A stretch of 13,303 bases of DNA from Udaeobacter sp046731855. Lineage in GTDB: Bacteria > Verrucomicrobiota > Verrucomicrobiia > Chthoniobacterales > UBA10450. The stretch spans positions 1-13,303 of the forward strand of contig JBKPLX010000096.1 in assembly GCA_046731855.1 (NCBI GenBank), given 5' to 3'. The notes beneath the pieces were generated by a model. That model was given only the letters and a program-made list of their open reading frames with translations. It searched no databases and was not told the DNA's origin. This document shows, piece after piece, positions 1 to 5,762 of the stretch (positions are counted from its first letter, which is position 1; each line of letters starts with the position of its first letter). The translations under genes and the position numbers were made by a program.

Positions 1-83
1 GCAAGCTTATCGTCAGGCTGGACCGGTCTCATGAAGGCGGGATTCGGTTTGCGCTTGGAAGTTTTCTTTTTGGTTTTCGGCAT
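1..83 (-). CDS. Probable SWIB/MDM2-domain protein, N-terminus only (runs off left edge)
   Basis: The minus strand from an ATG at 83 reads MPKTKKKTSKRKPNPAFM and then RPVQPDDKLA before the window ends. A Lys/Arg-rich basic tail followed by an 'AFM(K/R)PVQPDDKLA' segment is, from memory, the start of small bacterial SWIB (BAF60b) domain proteins found in Chlamydiae and Verrucomicrobiota. Those proteins are thought to bind DNA or chromatin, but their bacterial role is poorly known. The SWIB fold itself lies outside the window, so the call rests on about 27 residues. The gene follows the receiver-PP2C phosphatase on the same strand after 61 bases and may share its transcript. No Shine-Dalgarno sequence precedes the ATG. 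A histone-like basic protein is the alternative. Confidence 0.6.
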   Translation of the reverse strand, partial: MPKTKKKTSKRKPNPAFMRPVQPDDKL

Positions 84-96
84 GGAGGCTGATTAA

Positions 97-137
97 CGTT
101 TCGCTTGCGAGAGAGCAACACTAATTTTAAGCAAACG
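97..137. repeat. Imperfect inverted repeat between the phosphatase and the SWIB-like gene
   Basis: Bases 97-106 (with C102 bulged) pair with 129-137 to give a 9-bp stem with a 22-base loop. The loop contains a smaller TTGC/GCAA hairpin. It lies just after the stop codon of the minus-strand phosphatase. No T-tract follows on the minus strand, so it does not look like a classical intrinsic terminator. It could be a partial terminator, an mRNA-stabilising stem between two co-transcribed genes, or chance. Confidence 0.3.
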
Positions 138-144
138 AAGAAAT

Positions 145-1323
145 TTATTGAGGGGCCATCCGGCGCACAGCCAGAGCTGTCAGATCATCGGACAGGGAGT
201 CTTCAGCGTTATTTGGCATTGCTCGCTCTAAAATTCGCTTGAGTAATACTTCGGCAGTCGGAGCGGAGTGATCCAGCATCTTCGCTAACTGCTGTGGTGT
301 CACCCGGCGCTCGTCATTTTTTGACGAGCCAAACAACCCGTCAGTATAGAGCAGGAAGGCGTCCCCTGGTTTGAAGTCGAGCGGGGTTTCCACAAATTCG
401 TGGCGTTCGATGAGACCTAACGGAGGTGCGACCGATGCGATCGATTCGGTTGCACCGTTATGGCGAACGATGAGAAGCGGCGGATGACCCGCTCCTACTG
501 CGTGTGCGCTTCCGTTTGTGTGGTTGAGCGCAACACACATCGCTGTCATGAAAGAGCGCCCTCCAAAAATGCTGCGAAAGTCATGGTTGACTGCCTCCAT
601 CAGGCTGGCTGGCGAGCTGTGTTCCACATTGCCATGGTGAAAGAGAAGCTTTGCCAGCGTTGTGAGCAGTGCAGCAGCGGCCCCATGACCGGAACCATCG
701 GCGATCCAAAACAAGAATCGGCCATCCTTCATTCGTAGCCAGCCATAGATATCGCCGCCCACCTGGATCACCGGGCGATAACAGGCTGCAACATCCCATC
801 CGGGCAGCTTCAGGGGCTTTTGGGGAATTAGCGATTGCTGCGTCAAACGCGCCGCCGCCAAGTCGCGCTCGAGGTCCCAGCGCCATTTCTCCAGTTCGTC
901 GTTTTGCTTCTCCAATAGCCGTCTCATTGAGCGGAGTCGAAGCTGGGTCTCGATTCGCGCACGCAACACTGCCGTATTGACCGGTTTTGTCACAAAATCA
1001 TCCGCGCCAGCTTGCAAACAAGAGACCTCGCTTTGCTCGCTTCCGTGCGCGGTTAGCATAATCGCGGGCACCTGTGCGACTGCCTGGTGTCGATCGGACC
1101 GAAGCTGCTTTAACACCTCGGCGCCGTTTGCCCCCGGCATATCGAAATCGAGCAATAGAAGCGAAGGCGGCTTGGCGTGAATCATCTTCAATGCTTCGTC
1201 GCCGCTCTCGCTCAGCCGGCAGTTGTATCCGGCAGATGTTAGTACCTGCGCCAGAATTTTGCGGCTCAAAGCATCATCATCCACTATCAAGATTTCTGCG
1301 TGAGAGTTATTTGCCGTCGACAT
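145..1323 (-). CDS. Response regulator with C-terminal PP2C/SpoIIE-type serine phosphatase (RsbU-like)
   Basis: Predicted cytoplasmic protein of 392 residues. Residues 10-130 are a CheY-like receiver: acidic pocket DDD 15-17, phospho-acceptor Asp59 in LLLLDFDMPG, Thr91 and Lys113 of TKP. A helical, probably coiled-coil linker (about 131-165) leads to a SpoIIE/PP2C phosphatase domain (about 170-390). Its metal ligands are visible at Asp191 (GGDIYG), Asp209 (IADGSGHG), Asp328 (YTDGL) and the SDDLTAL motif near 378-384. In this family, phosphorylation of the receiver by a histidine kinase controls dephosphorylation of a STAS-domain anti-anti-sigma protein. All catalytic residues seem present. 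Starts at 1359 and 1425 are also open, but I chose 1323 because it begins just before the receiver fold. No cognate histidine kinase is in the window. A STAS protein is encoded about 8 kb away at 9348, but whether it is the substrate cannot be told. Confidence 0.9.
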   Translation of the reverse strand: MSTANNSHAEILIVDDDALSRKILAQVLTSAGYNCRLSESGDEALKMIHAKPPSLLLLDFDMPGANGAEVLKQLRSDRHQAVAQVPAIMLTAHGSEQSEVSCLQAGADDFVTKPVNTAVLRARIETQLRLRSMRRLLEKQNDELEKWRWDLERDLAAARLTQQSLIPQKPLKLPGWDVAACYRPVIQVGGDIYGWLRMKDGRFLFWIADGSGHGAAAALLTTLAKLLFHHGNVEHSSPASLMEAVNHDFRSIFGGRSFMTAMCVALNHTNGSAHAVGAGHPPLLIVRHNGATESIASVAPPLGLIERHEFVETPLDFKPGDAFLLYTDGLFGSSKNDERRVTPQQLAKMLDHSAPTAEVLLKRILERAMPNNAEDSLSDDLTALAVRRMAPQ

Positions 1324-1418
1324 GTCTATCTTGGATTCGGATGCGAGGTGGAACGTCATTGTATCCGCGTAGATTTTTGCGAAAGCATCTCTGAGTGCGA
1401 ACCAAAGCGATTTAATGA

Positions 1419-1447
1419 TTGGCAACGACTCAGACTGCGGATACGAT
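1419..1447 (+). promoter_or_regulatory. Sigma-70-like promoter for the Pro-rich lipoprotein gene
   Basis: TTGGCA at 1419-1424 and TACGAT at 1442-1447 are separated by exactly 17 bases, with 5/6 and 4/6 matches to the consensus boxes. Transcription would begin near 1454 and leave a leader of about 14 bases before the ATG at 1468. It lies in the 144-base gap between two divergent genes. Prediction by eye only. Confidence 0.4.
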
Positions 1448-1467
1448 TGTGGCAGTATTTTCCATTT

Positions 1468-1863
1468 ATGAAATTCTCATTGTCGCTTGCTCTATTCACG
1501 GCCTTCCTCGTCGCCTCATGCAGTGAAGAGCCGCAGCCACCACCCTCCCGACATCGGGCCGCGAGCTACGCCCCTGCCCAGCCTGACCAATACCCGCCAC
1601 CACAACAGCCATTCAATCCGAATGGCCCTGTTCAACCTACAGGTACACCGCCAGTGGAGACCGCAGCAGCGCCATCACCTCCTCCGGCAGCCGCGCCCAC
1701 GAAGATCGCAAAAGGGGATTATCCATATGGAATTCCGGTTCCTGGCAAGCCGCACCTAGTAGAAAGTCCTTATTCACCTGGCAAATACATCGATGTGGAA
1801 GGATTCCCTCCAGGAACGGAAGTAAAAGATCCCTATACGGACAAAATCTTTCTTGTTCCGTAA
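1468..1863 (+). CDS. Short proline-rich lipoprotein of unknown function
   Basis: A 131-residue protein. Residues 1-17 form a lipoprotein signal peptide with lipobox VAS-Cys18, so the mature protein should be lipid-anchored. Residues 22-77 are a disordered Pro/Ala/Gln-rich spacer. Residues 85-131 are a compact tail (YPYGIPVPGKPH … GFPPGTEVKDPYTDKIFLVP) that looks conserved; I believe similar tails occur in other verrucomicrobial hypothetical proteins. The layout of anchor, long flexible tether and small terminal module suggests the tail reaches across the periplasm or binds the wall, but no function can be named. A longer frame is open upstream to 1300, but it runs into the divergent gene and would destroy the signal peptide. 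No Shine-Dalgarno sequence is present. Confidence 0.8.
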   Translation: MKFSLSLALFTAFLVASCSEEPQPPPSRHRAASYAPAQPDQYPPPQQPFNPNGPVQPTGTPPVETAAAPSPPPAAAPTKIAKGDYPYGIPVPGKPHLVESPYSPGKYIDVEGFPPGTEVKDPYTDKIFLVP

Positions 1864-1890
1864 CAGGTTGCCTAGGGGATGTTCGAGGCT

Positions 1891-1944
1891 GATGCTGGGT
1901 GCTGAATTGGCGCAGCGCCTGTCTTCTATCGAGCACCCGGTATT
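1891..1944. repeat. Intergenic inverted repeat element, copy A (upstream of aroA)
   Basis: Bases 1891-1903 pair with 1932-1944 to form a 13-bp stem with three G-T wobbles and a 28-base loop. The core GGGTGCT/AGCACCC is perfect. The loop has a nested GGCG/CGCC hairpin (1909-1919). Words of about seven bases recur (GATGCTG, GGTGCTG). It shares GATGCTGGGYG and TGAATTG with the element downstream of aroA. A T-run (1961-1966) follows at a distance, so some terminator activity for the lipoprotein gene is possible. Confidence 0.55.
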
Positions 1945-1973
1945 GAGTATCCACCAACGGTTTTTTCTTATCT

Positions 1974-3329
1974 ATGGAGTTGCGGGTAAAACGGGCACCT
2001 CGAATTGACATCGAGATTACTGTACCCGGCGACAAGAGTATCTCGCATCGTGCGGTAATCATCGCCGCCTTGTCGAATGGAGTGTGCACTTTGCAGGGGT
2101 TTCTTCCCAGCGAAGATTGTATGCATACGGTGAACGCGTTGCGCGCGCTCGGGATCAGGATCGAACAGCCCGAGCCGGCCACGTTGATCGTGCACGGGAA
2201 AAAGCGGGTGCTTACGCCCCCTAAAAGCGAAATCAATTGCGGCAATTCAGGGACCACCATGCGCCTTCTCGCCGGGCTGCTCGCCGGGCAGACATTTGAA
2301 AGTCGGCTTGTCGCGGACGCCGGGCTTTCAAAACGTCCCATGGACCGCGTCATTGCGCCTCTTCGTCAGATGGGTGCAAACATTCTCGCGGAAGGTCCCG
2401 AAGAGACGCCACCGTTGCGCATCCAAGGCGGTTCCTTGCGTGGCGTTCGTTATCGACCGCCTGTGCCAAGCGCTCAGGCGAAAGGCGCATTGCTGCTGGC
2501 CGGCTTGTTTGCGAAGGGGAAGACTACAGTGATCGAGCCGGCACCGACGCGGAATCATATGGAAATGATGTTTGATTATTTCCTTGTTCGAACAGCGGTG
2601 GACGGAAATGGCAGCGTCAGTGTATTTGGCGATCAGGTGCCAGAGTCGCGCGACTTTGGCATTCCAGGCGACATCTCTTCTGCGGCCTTTTGGCTGGTCG
2701 CCGCTGCGGCGCAACGGCGAGGTCATCTGCTTATTCGCGATGTTGGTTTGAACCACACTCGAACGGCGTTACTCGGTGTTCTGCTTCGGATGGGTGCGCA
2801 AGTGCGCGAGGCCATTGAGGACATCGATCAGGTCGAACCGCGCGGCATTGTCGAAGTCACCGGCTTCCCGCTTAAGGGCACTGTCATTCAGGGTAAAGAA
2901 GTGCCGCAGCTTATTGATGAACTGCCGATTCTGGCAGTCGCCGGCGCTCTTGCGGACGGCAAGACGATTATTCGCCAGGCAGAAGAATTGCGCGTAAAAG
3001 AAAGCGATCGCATCGCCGCGATCGCGCACAATCTGCGTGCCATGGGAGTGCAGGTAACTGAAATGAGCGACGGCCTTGAGTTACTTGGTCCGGCGCCCCT
3101 GCACGGAGCCCGGCTGCCAAGCTTTGGCGACCATCGTATTGCGATGGCGTTTGCCATAGCGGGTCTATTCGCTGATGGCGAAACCGTTATCCAGGATGCG
3201 GAATGTATTCGTGAATCTTATCCTGGATTTGAAGCGGTCCTTGAGGAGTTCACAAATCCAAAGCGGATGCAGATTAGCACGCCGGTGATCGGTTCACTTA
3301 CTCCCGGCCCGGTCGAGGAAGAAGCATGA
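1974..3329 (+). CDS. aroA: 3-phosphoshikimate 1-carboxyvinyltransferase (EPSP synthase)
   Basis: A cytoplasmic enzyme of 451 residues, of normal family length, that joins shikimate-3-phosphate and PEP to make EPSP on the route to chorismate. Motifs: PGDKSISHR (18-26, with Lys21, Ser22 and Arg26), NCGNSGTTMR (88-97), LSKRPM (118-123), SAQAK (166-170), GDISSAAF (232-239), DELP (315-318, with catalytic Asp315), ELRVKESDR (338-346) and FGDHRIAMA (384-392). The words GDKS, SAQAK, NHTR (260-263) and near-match RNHME (193-197) resemble the class II (CP4/Bacillus-like) signature, while Gly93 of the NSGT loop is retained. The start ATG at 1974 fits the family N-terminus; there is no Shine-Dalgarno sequence. 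It is followed by cmk and plsC on the same strand, and aroA-cmk adjacency is common in bacteria. Intergenic repeats flank it on both sides. Confidence 0.97.
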   Translation: MELRVKRAPRIDIEITVPGDKSISHRAVIIAALSNGVCTLQGFLPSEDCMHTVNALRALGIRIEQPEPATLIVHGKKRVLTPPKSEINCGNSGTTMRLLAGLLAGQTFESRLVADAGLSKRPMDRVIAPLRQMGANILAEGPEETPPLRIQGGSLRGVRYRPPVPSAQAKGALLLAGLFAKGKTTVIEPAPTRNHMEMMFDYFLVRTAVDGNGSVSVFGDQVPESRDFGIPGDISSAAFWLVAAAAQRRGHLLIRDVGLNHTRTALLGVLLRMGAQVREAIEDIDQVEPRGIVEVTGFPLKGTVIQGKEVPQLIDELPILAVAGALADGKTIIRQAEELRVKESDRIAAIAHNLRAMGVQVTEMSDGLELLGPAPLHGARLPSFGDHRIAMAFAIAGLFADGETVIQDAECIRESYPGFEAVLEEFTNPKRMQISTPVIGSLTPGPVEEEA

Positions 3330-3383
3330 GTCCCTACAATACAGCCCATGCCGTAACGTCTTTTGTTTCAACGCGCAAAGCTT

Positions 3384-3431
3384 AACGCCCAGCATCTAGT
3401 GTTCAATTCAGGTAGTTGAGCGTTGGGCGTT
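3384..3431. repeat. Intergenic inverted repeat element, copy B (between aroA and cmk)
   Basis: Bases 3384-3393 pair with 3422-3431 in a 10-bp stem with one wobble and a 28-base loop, the same loop length as the element upstream of aroA. The right side runs into three heptamers, TTGAGCG, TTGGGCG and TTGGACT (3416-3436), followed by T5 (3436-3440). On the minus strand the left arm reads GATGCTGGGCG (3396-3386), matching the left arm of the upstream copy except for one C/T change. The T5 tract makes a weak terminator role possible. The rest of the aroA-cmk gap (3330-3383 and 3441-3523) shows nothing I can name. Confidence 0.55.
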
Positions 3432-3523
3432 GGACTTTTTCGCTCATTCTTGGCGTCGACGTCACGCACGGCACGCGTTGCATTCCCGCGGCTCCGCCGG
3501 TTAAAGTGAGCGACTTATTTTTT

Positions 3524-4186
3524 ATGCATGCTTCCCAGCAACCTTGTCATCGGGTAATTGCCATTGATGGCCCGGCAGCCTCTGGAAAAAGCAGTGTCGC
3601 GCGAGAGCTCGCCCAGCGCCTGGGATTTGTGTACGTTAATTCTGGCGCCATTTATCGAGCAATCACCTGGCACCTTCTGCAAAAGAAAATCCATCCGGAA
3701 GAAAGTGAACGTATCACAGGAGTCCTTCAGGCAGCCGACATCACAAGCCGCCTGCAAGACAACGAGTCGCGCATTCTGATTGATGACGCGGATCCCGGCG
3801 AGCACCTGCGTGATGATTGTGTAAACGAAAGCGTTGCACACGTCAGTCAATTCCCTGTGGTCCGCCAGATTGTTGCCAAGAAATTACATGAGAACGCACA
3901 AAGCCACGATCTGATCGTGGAAGGCCGGGATATTGGTTCGGTCGTTTTTCCAGACACGCCTTACAAATTTTACCTTGATGCTTCGCCTCAAGTGCGTCTC
4001 CAGCGTCGGATTGCACAAGGAGAGCGCGACGAAATCGCGATTCGTGATCGCGCTGATTCTTTACGCGCCGTCTCACCGCTTGTCATCGCGAAAGATGCAC
4101 ATGTCATCGACACGTCACATCTTACGATTCAGCAGGTCATCGACGAAATCATCAGCCTACTCAAGAGAATAGGCCTGCCGACTTAG
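3524..4186 (+). CDS. cmk: Cytidylate kinase (CMP kinase)
   Basis: A cytoplasmic enzyme of 220 residues that transfers phosphate from ATP to CMP or dCMP. The P-loop is GPAASGKSS (16-24). It is followed by VNSGAIYRA (38-46), which matches the family's 'DTGAMYR' acceptor-site segment, then GRDIGSVVFPD (134-144), the Arg-rich lid (about 158-181), SPL 184-186 and the terminal IDTSHLTIQQVI (195-206). Length is typical. An open frame extends upstream to a TTG at 3416, but that part overlaps repeat sequence and adds unrelated residues, so the ATG at 3524 is preferred. It lies 57 bases before plsC, and cmk-plsC pairing is seen in several bacterial groups. No Shine-Dalgarno sequence. Confidence 0.95.
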   Translation: MHASQQPCHRVIAIDGPAASGKSSVARELAQRLGFVYVNSGAIYRAITWHLLQKKIHPEESERITGVLQAADITSRLQDNESRILIDDADPGEHLRDDCVNESVAHVSQFPVVRQIVAKKLHENAQSHDLIVEGRDIGSVVFPDTPYKFYLDASPQVRLQRRIAQGERDEIAIRDRADSLRAVSPLVIAKDAHVIDTSHLTIQQVIDEIISLLKRIGLPT

Positions 4187-4209
4187 CGGCCCAAAGATTG
4201 CGTGAAAAC

Positions 4210-4225
4210 AAATCGCTAAATCGCT
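4210..4225. repeat. Tandem 8-base direct repeat between cmk and plsC
   Basis: AAATCGCT occurs twice back to back just upstream of plsC. It could be a half-site pair for a regulator, or chance in an AT-rich leader. No other copy was noticed in the window. Confidence 0.3.
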
Positions 4226-4243
4226 CATTCATTTACCCGTTAA

Positions 4244-4858
4244 ATGAATTTCTATTACTGGCTTGGTTATCATCTTAGCCGCCTTGTTGGCCGATTGTTT
4301 TTTCATTTTCGTGTGATTCATCGGGAGCGCATGCTTCAGAATGGGCCCGTCATTCTTGCGATGAACCATCAGAGTTATCTGGATCCGCCGCTTGCTGGCA
4401 CCGCGTGTGATCGAGCCATTTACTTTCTGGCGCGGCGAACATTGCTGGACGTTCCGCCCCTCGGCTGGCTTTTGCCGAAGCTCAATGTAATCCCCGTCAA
4501 TCAAGAGGGCATCGACCGCAGCGCCCTAAAGACTTTGATTCGTGTTCTAAAGGCCGGGAACGCGGCCCTGGTCTTTCCCGAAGGCTCGCGCACAGTCGAT
4601 GGTAGCTTACAGCCTGCCGAGCCGGGCTTGGGTCTCATCATTGCAAAAACACTGGCGCCAGTTGTGCCAATGCGGATCTTTGGTGCCCACGAAGCCTTGC
4701 CACGCGGTGGCGGCGGTTTGCACTTTGTCCCAATTACTGTCGTAGTCGGAGAACCGATTTTGTTTACGGCTGCCGATATAAATCAACCAGGGAAGGATCT
4801 GTACAACCGGCTTAGTCAGCGAGTCATGGATGCAATCGCGGCGTTGCGGTTGAATTGA
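4244..4858 (+). CDS. plsC: 1-acyl-sn-glycerol-3-phosphate acyltransferase
   Basis: A 204-residue PlsC/LPLAT-family enzyme that acylates lysophosphatidic acid to phosphatidic acid at the inner membrane. The catalytic HX4D motif is NHQSYLD (His42, Asp47). The acyl/phosphate-binding motif FPEGSR is at 111-116, VIPVNQEG at 82-89 and the VVPMRIFG block at 140-147. The hydrophobic N-terminus (about 4-22) is probably an interfacial membrane anchor. Length is at the short end of the family but covers all four motif blocks. Start ATG at 4244; no Shine-Dalgarno sequence. It closes the aroA-cmk-plsC run. A related acyltransferase with different acyl-acceptor specificity cannot be excluded. Confidence 0.92.
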   Translation: MNFYYWLGYHLSRLVGRLFFHFRVIHRERMLQNGPVILAMNHQSYLDPPLAGTACDRAIYFLARRTLLDVPPLGWLLPKLNVIPVNQEGIDRSALKTLIRVLKAGNAALVFPEGSRTVDGSLQPAEPGLGLIIAKTLAPVVPMRIFGAHEALPRGGGGLHFVPITVVVGEPILFTAADINQPGKDLYNRLSQRVMDAIAALRLN

Positions 4859-4880
4859 CGGAGGTAATTGCCTTCATCGA

Positions 4881-4908
4881 GTAAGGAAACCGAATAGGGT
4901 TTCCTTGC
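4881..4908. terminator. Strong hairpin after plsC, possible terminator
   Basis: A perfect 9-bp stem (4883-4891 with 4898-4906, AAGGAAACC/GGTTTCCTT) with a 6-base loop, extendable to 11 bp with one wobble. It begins about 24 bases after the plsC stop. The classic downstream U-tract is missing, so it may end transcription poorly or act to protect the 3' end of the aroA-cmk-plsC message. Confidence 0.5.
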
Positions 4909-4912
4909 GCGC

Positions 4913-4943
4913 GTGAAATCGATATCGATACTTCACACGTGAA
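4913..4943. promoter_or_regulatory. Nested palindromes at the start of the small membrane protein gene; possible operator
   Basis: A perfect 12-base palindrome, ATCGATATCGAT (4918-4929), is flanked by GTGAA (4913-4917) and TTCAC (4932-4936). A third copy, GTGAA at 4939-4943, forms a second inverted pair with TTCAC across a 2-base gap and overlaps the GTG start codon at 4939. Stacked symmetric sites at a start codon are typical of a repressor operator, but no regulator can be named. Confidence 0.4.
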
Positions 4944-5133
4944 TATGCCGCAGCGACCTGTCGAAAAACTTCGCTCATCTCAGGTCCCAAGGAACGCCGT
5001 TGTGCTGATGATCGTCATTCTCGCATCACTCGCGCTAGTGGCCGTGTTTGCCAATATTCAGCGCGTTCGCCGTGGCCAGATCGAGACGGTCGTCGCGTTG
5101 CCGGCAAGTTCGACCACGCCGCAGCCGCGTTAA
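4939..5133 (+). CDS. Small single-span membrane protein of unknown function
   Basis: A 64-residue product if started at GTG 4939, or 62 from ATG 4945; the ATG is at least as likely. A basic, hydrophilic N-terminus (residues 1-18) is followed by one transmembrane helix (about 19-40, NAVVLMIVILASLALVAVFA), then the basic IQRVRRGQ and a short Ser/Thr/Pro tail. The positive charges on both sides do not fix orientation. I do not recognise the family. Coding status is supported by the clean hydrophobic helix and by its position between same-strand genes, but the short length leaves doubt. The start region overlaps strong palindromes, which suggests regulation. Confidence 0.6.
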   Translation: MNMPQRPVEKLRSSQVPRNAVVLMIVILASLALVAVFANIQRVRRGQIETVVALPASSTTPQPR

Positions 5134-5209
5134 CTTTCATTTGACTAGCAGGCGCCCGTTCGGTTTGTTCGTGCCGAATTAACGGAAAATCTAAAATAAG
5201 ACCTCTGAT

Positions 5210-5737
5210 ATGAAAAAACTCTTTGCCCTCTCGATGCTGATTCCTTTGGCGATGGTTTGCTCCTGTCAAAAGCAGGATGCAGCGGCCGAACAACAACTCG
5301 CTCAACGGAACGCCGAGCTGGATACCCGCGAGAAAGCATTAGACGAACGAGAGAAGGCATTGGCCGAGAGAGAAAAAGCAATAGCGCGTGCGGCGTTGGC
5401 TCCAGCCGACGCTCAATTGCGAGCTCTGAAAAGGGACGGCTCTTCAAGTGCTCAGACTTCTGCAACAATCCCTCCCGGTCTAGCGCCACCGGACACTTCG
5501 CAGCTCAAGGCTGGCAGGGAAAAAAGAATCGAAGAGCTGCGTGCTATAAGGCAGCGCAGAATGGAGGCGATACAGAAAATGAGATCCATGAGGACACAAC
5601 CGAATTCCGCTGTCGGGGCGCCTACCGACACGAGCGGATCTGGCAATGCAAGCGGGTCTGCCGATACCGGCACGTCTGCCAGCACTGGCGCGGAGGCAAC
5701 CGCGACTTCACCATCTCCGACCTCTTCGCCCCAGTAA
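5210..5737 (+). CDS. Coiled-coil lipoprotein with a REKAL heptad repeat
   Basis: A 175-residue protein. A signal peptide ends in lipobox V-C-S-Cys19, with an unusual Cys at -2. Residues 24-60 form a charged helix with three back-to-back 7-residue units, REKALDE, REKALAE and REKAIAR (40-60), a good coiled coil. A middle part (about 95-125) is rich in Arg, Lys and Glu and also helical. The last 45 residues are Ser/Thr/Gly/Ala low complexity. The likely picture is a lipid-anchored periplasmic helical rod, perhaps oligomeric, analogous in shape to Lpp-like tethers but unrelated in sequence. Function unknown. A TAAAAT box at 5192-5197 lies 12 bases before the ATG. The gene converges with the ligase fusion across only 25 bases. 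Confidence 0.8.
   Translation: MKKLFALSMLIPLAMVCSCQKQDAAAEQQLAQRNAELDTREKALDEREKALAEREKAIARAALAPADAQLRALKRDGSSSAQTSATIPPGLAPPDTSQLKAGREKRIEELRAIRQRRMEAIQKMRSMRTQPNSAVGAPTDTSGSGNASGSADTGTSASTGAEATATSPSPTSSPQ
5327..5389 (+). repeat. Three 21-base in-frame repeats encoding the REKAL heptads
   Basis: Three consecutive 21-base units encode Arg-Glu-Lys-Ala-(Leu/Ile)-x-x. Codons differ between units (cgc/cga/aga for Arg; gca used for Ala throughout), so the array is not a fresh duplication. It looks like an old expansion kept by selection on the coiled coil. Confidence 0.6.
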
Positions 5738-5762
5738 ATACGAGGTGTTGGCCCCAATCGCT

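Noticed and set aside
1324..1425. Upstream starts (1359, 1425) for the receiver-PP2C gene
   Set aside because: The extra residues precede the receiver fold without similarity to it and would take up the divergent promoter region. Start 1359 cannot be strictly excluded.
1637..2353. A 238-codon open frame on the minus strand
   Set aside because: It lies antisense to the end of the lipoprotein gene and the start of aroA, crosses an intergenic repeat, and has no domain-like sequence. It is a shadow of the real genes.
3416..3523. Longer cmk start at TTG 3416
   Set aside because: The extra 36 residues come from the heptamer repeat and adjoining gap and do not resemble cytidylate kinase; ATG 3524 gives the normal family length.
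5738..5762. Possible bidirectional terminator in the 25-base convergent gap
   Set aside because: Only a 4-base TTGG/CCAA inverted pair with a 2-base loop is present, too small to support a terminator.
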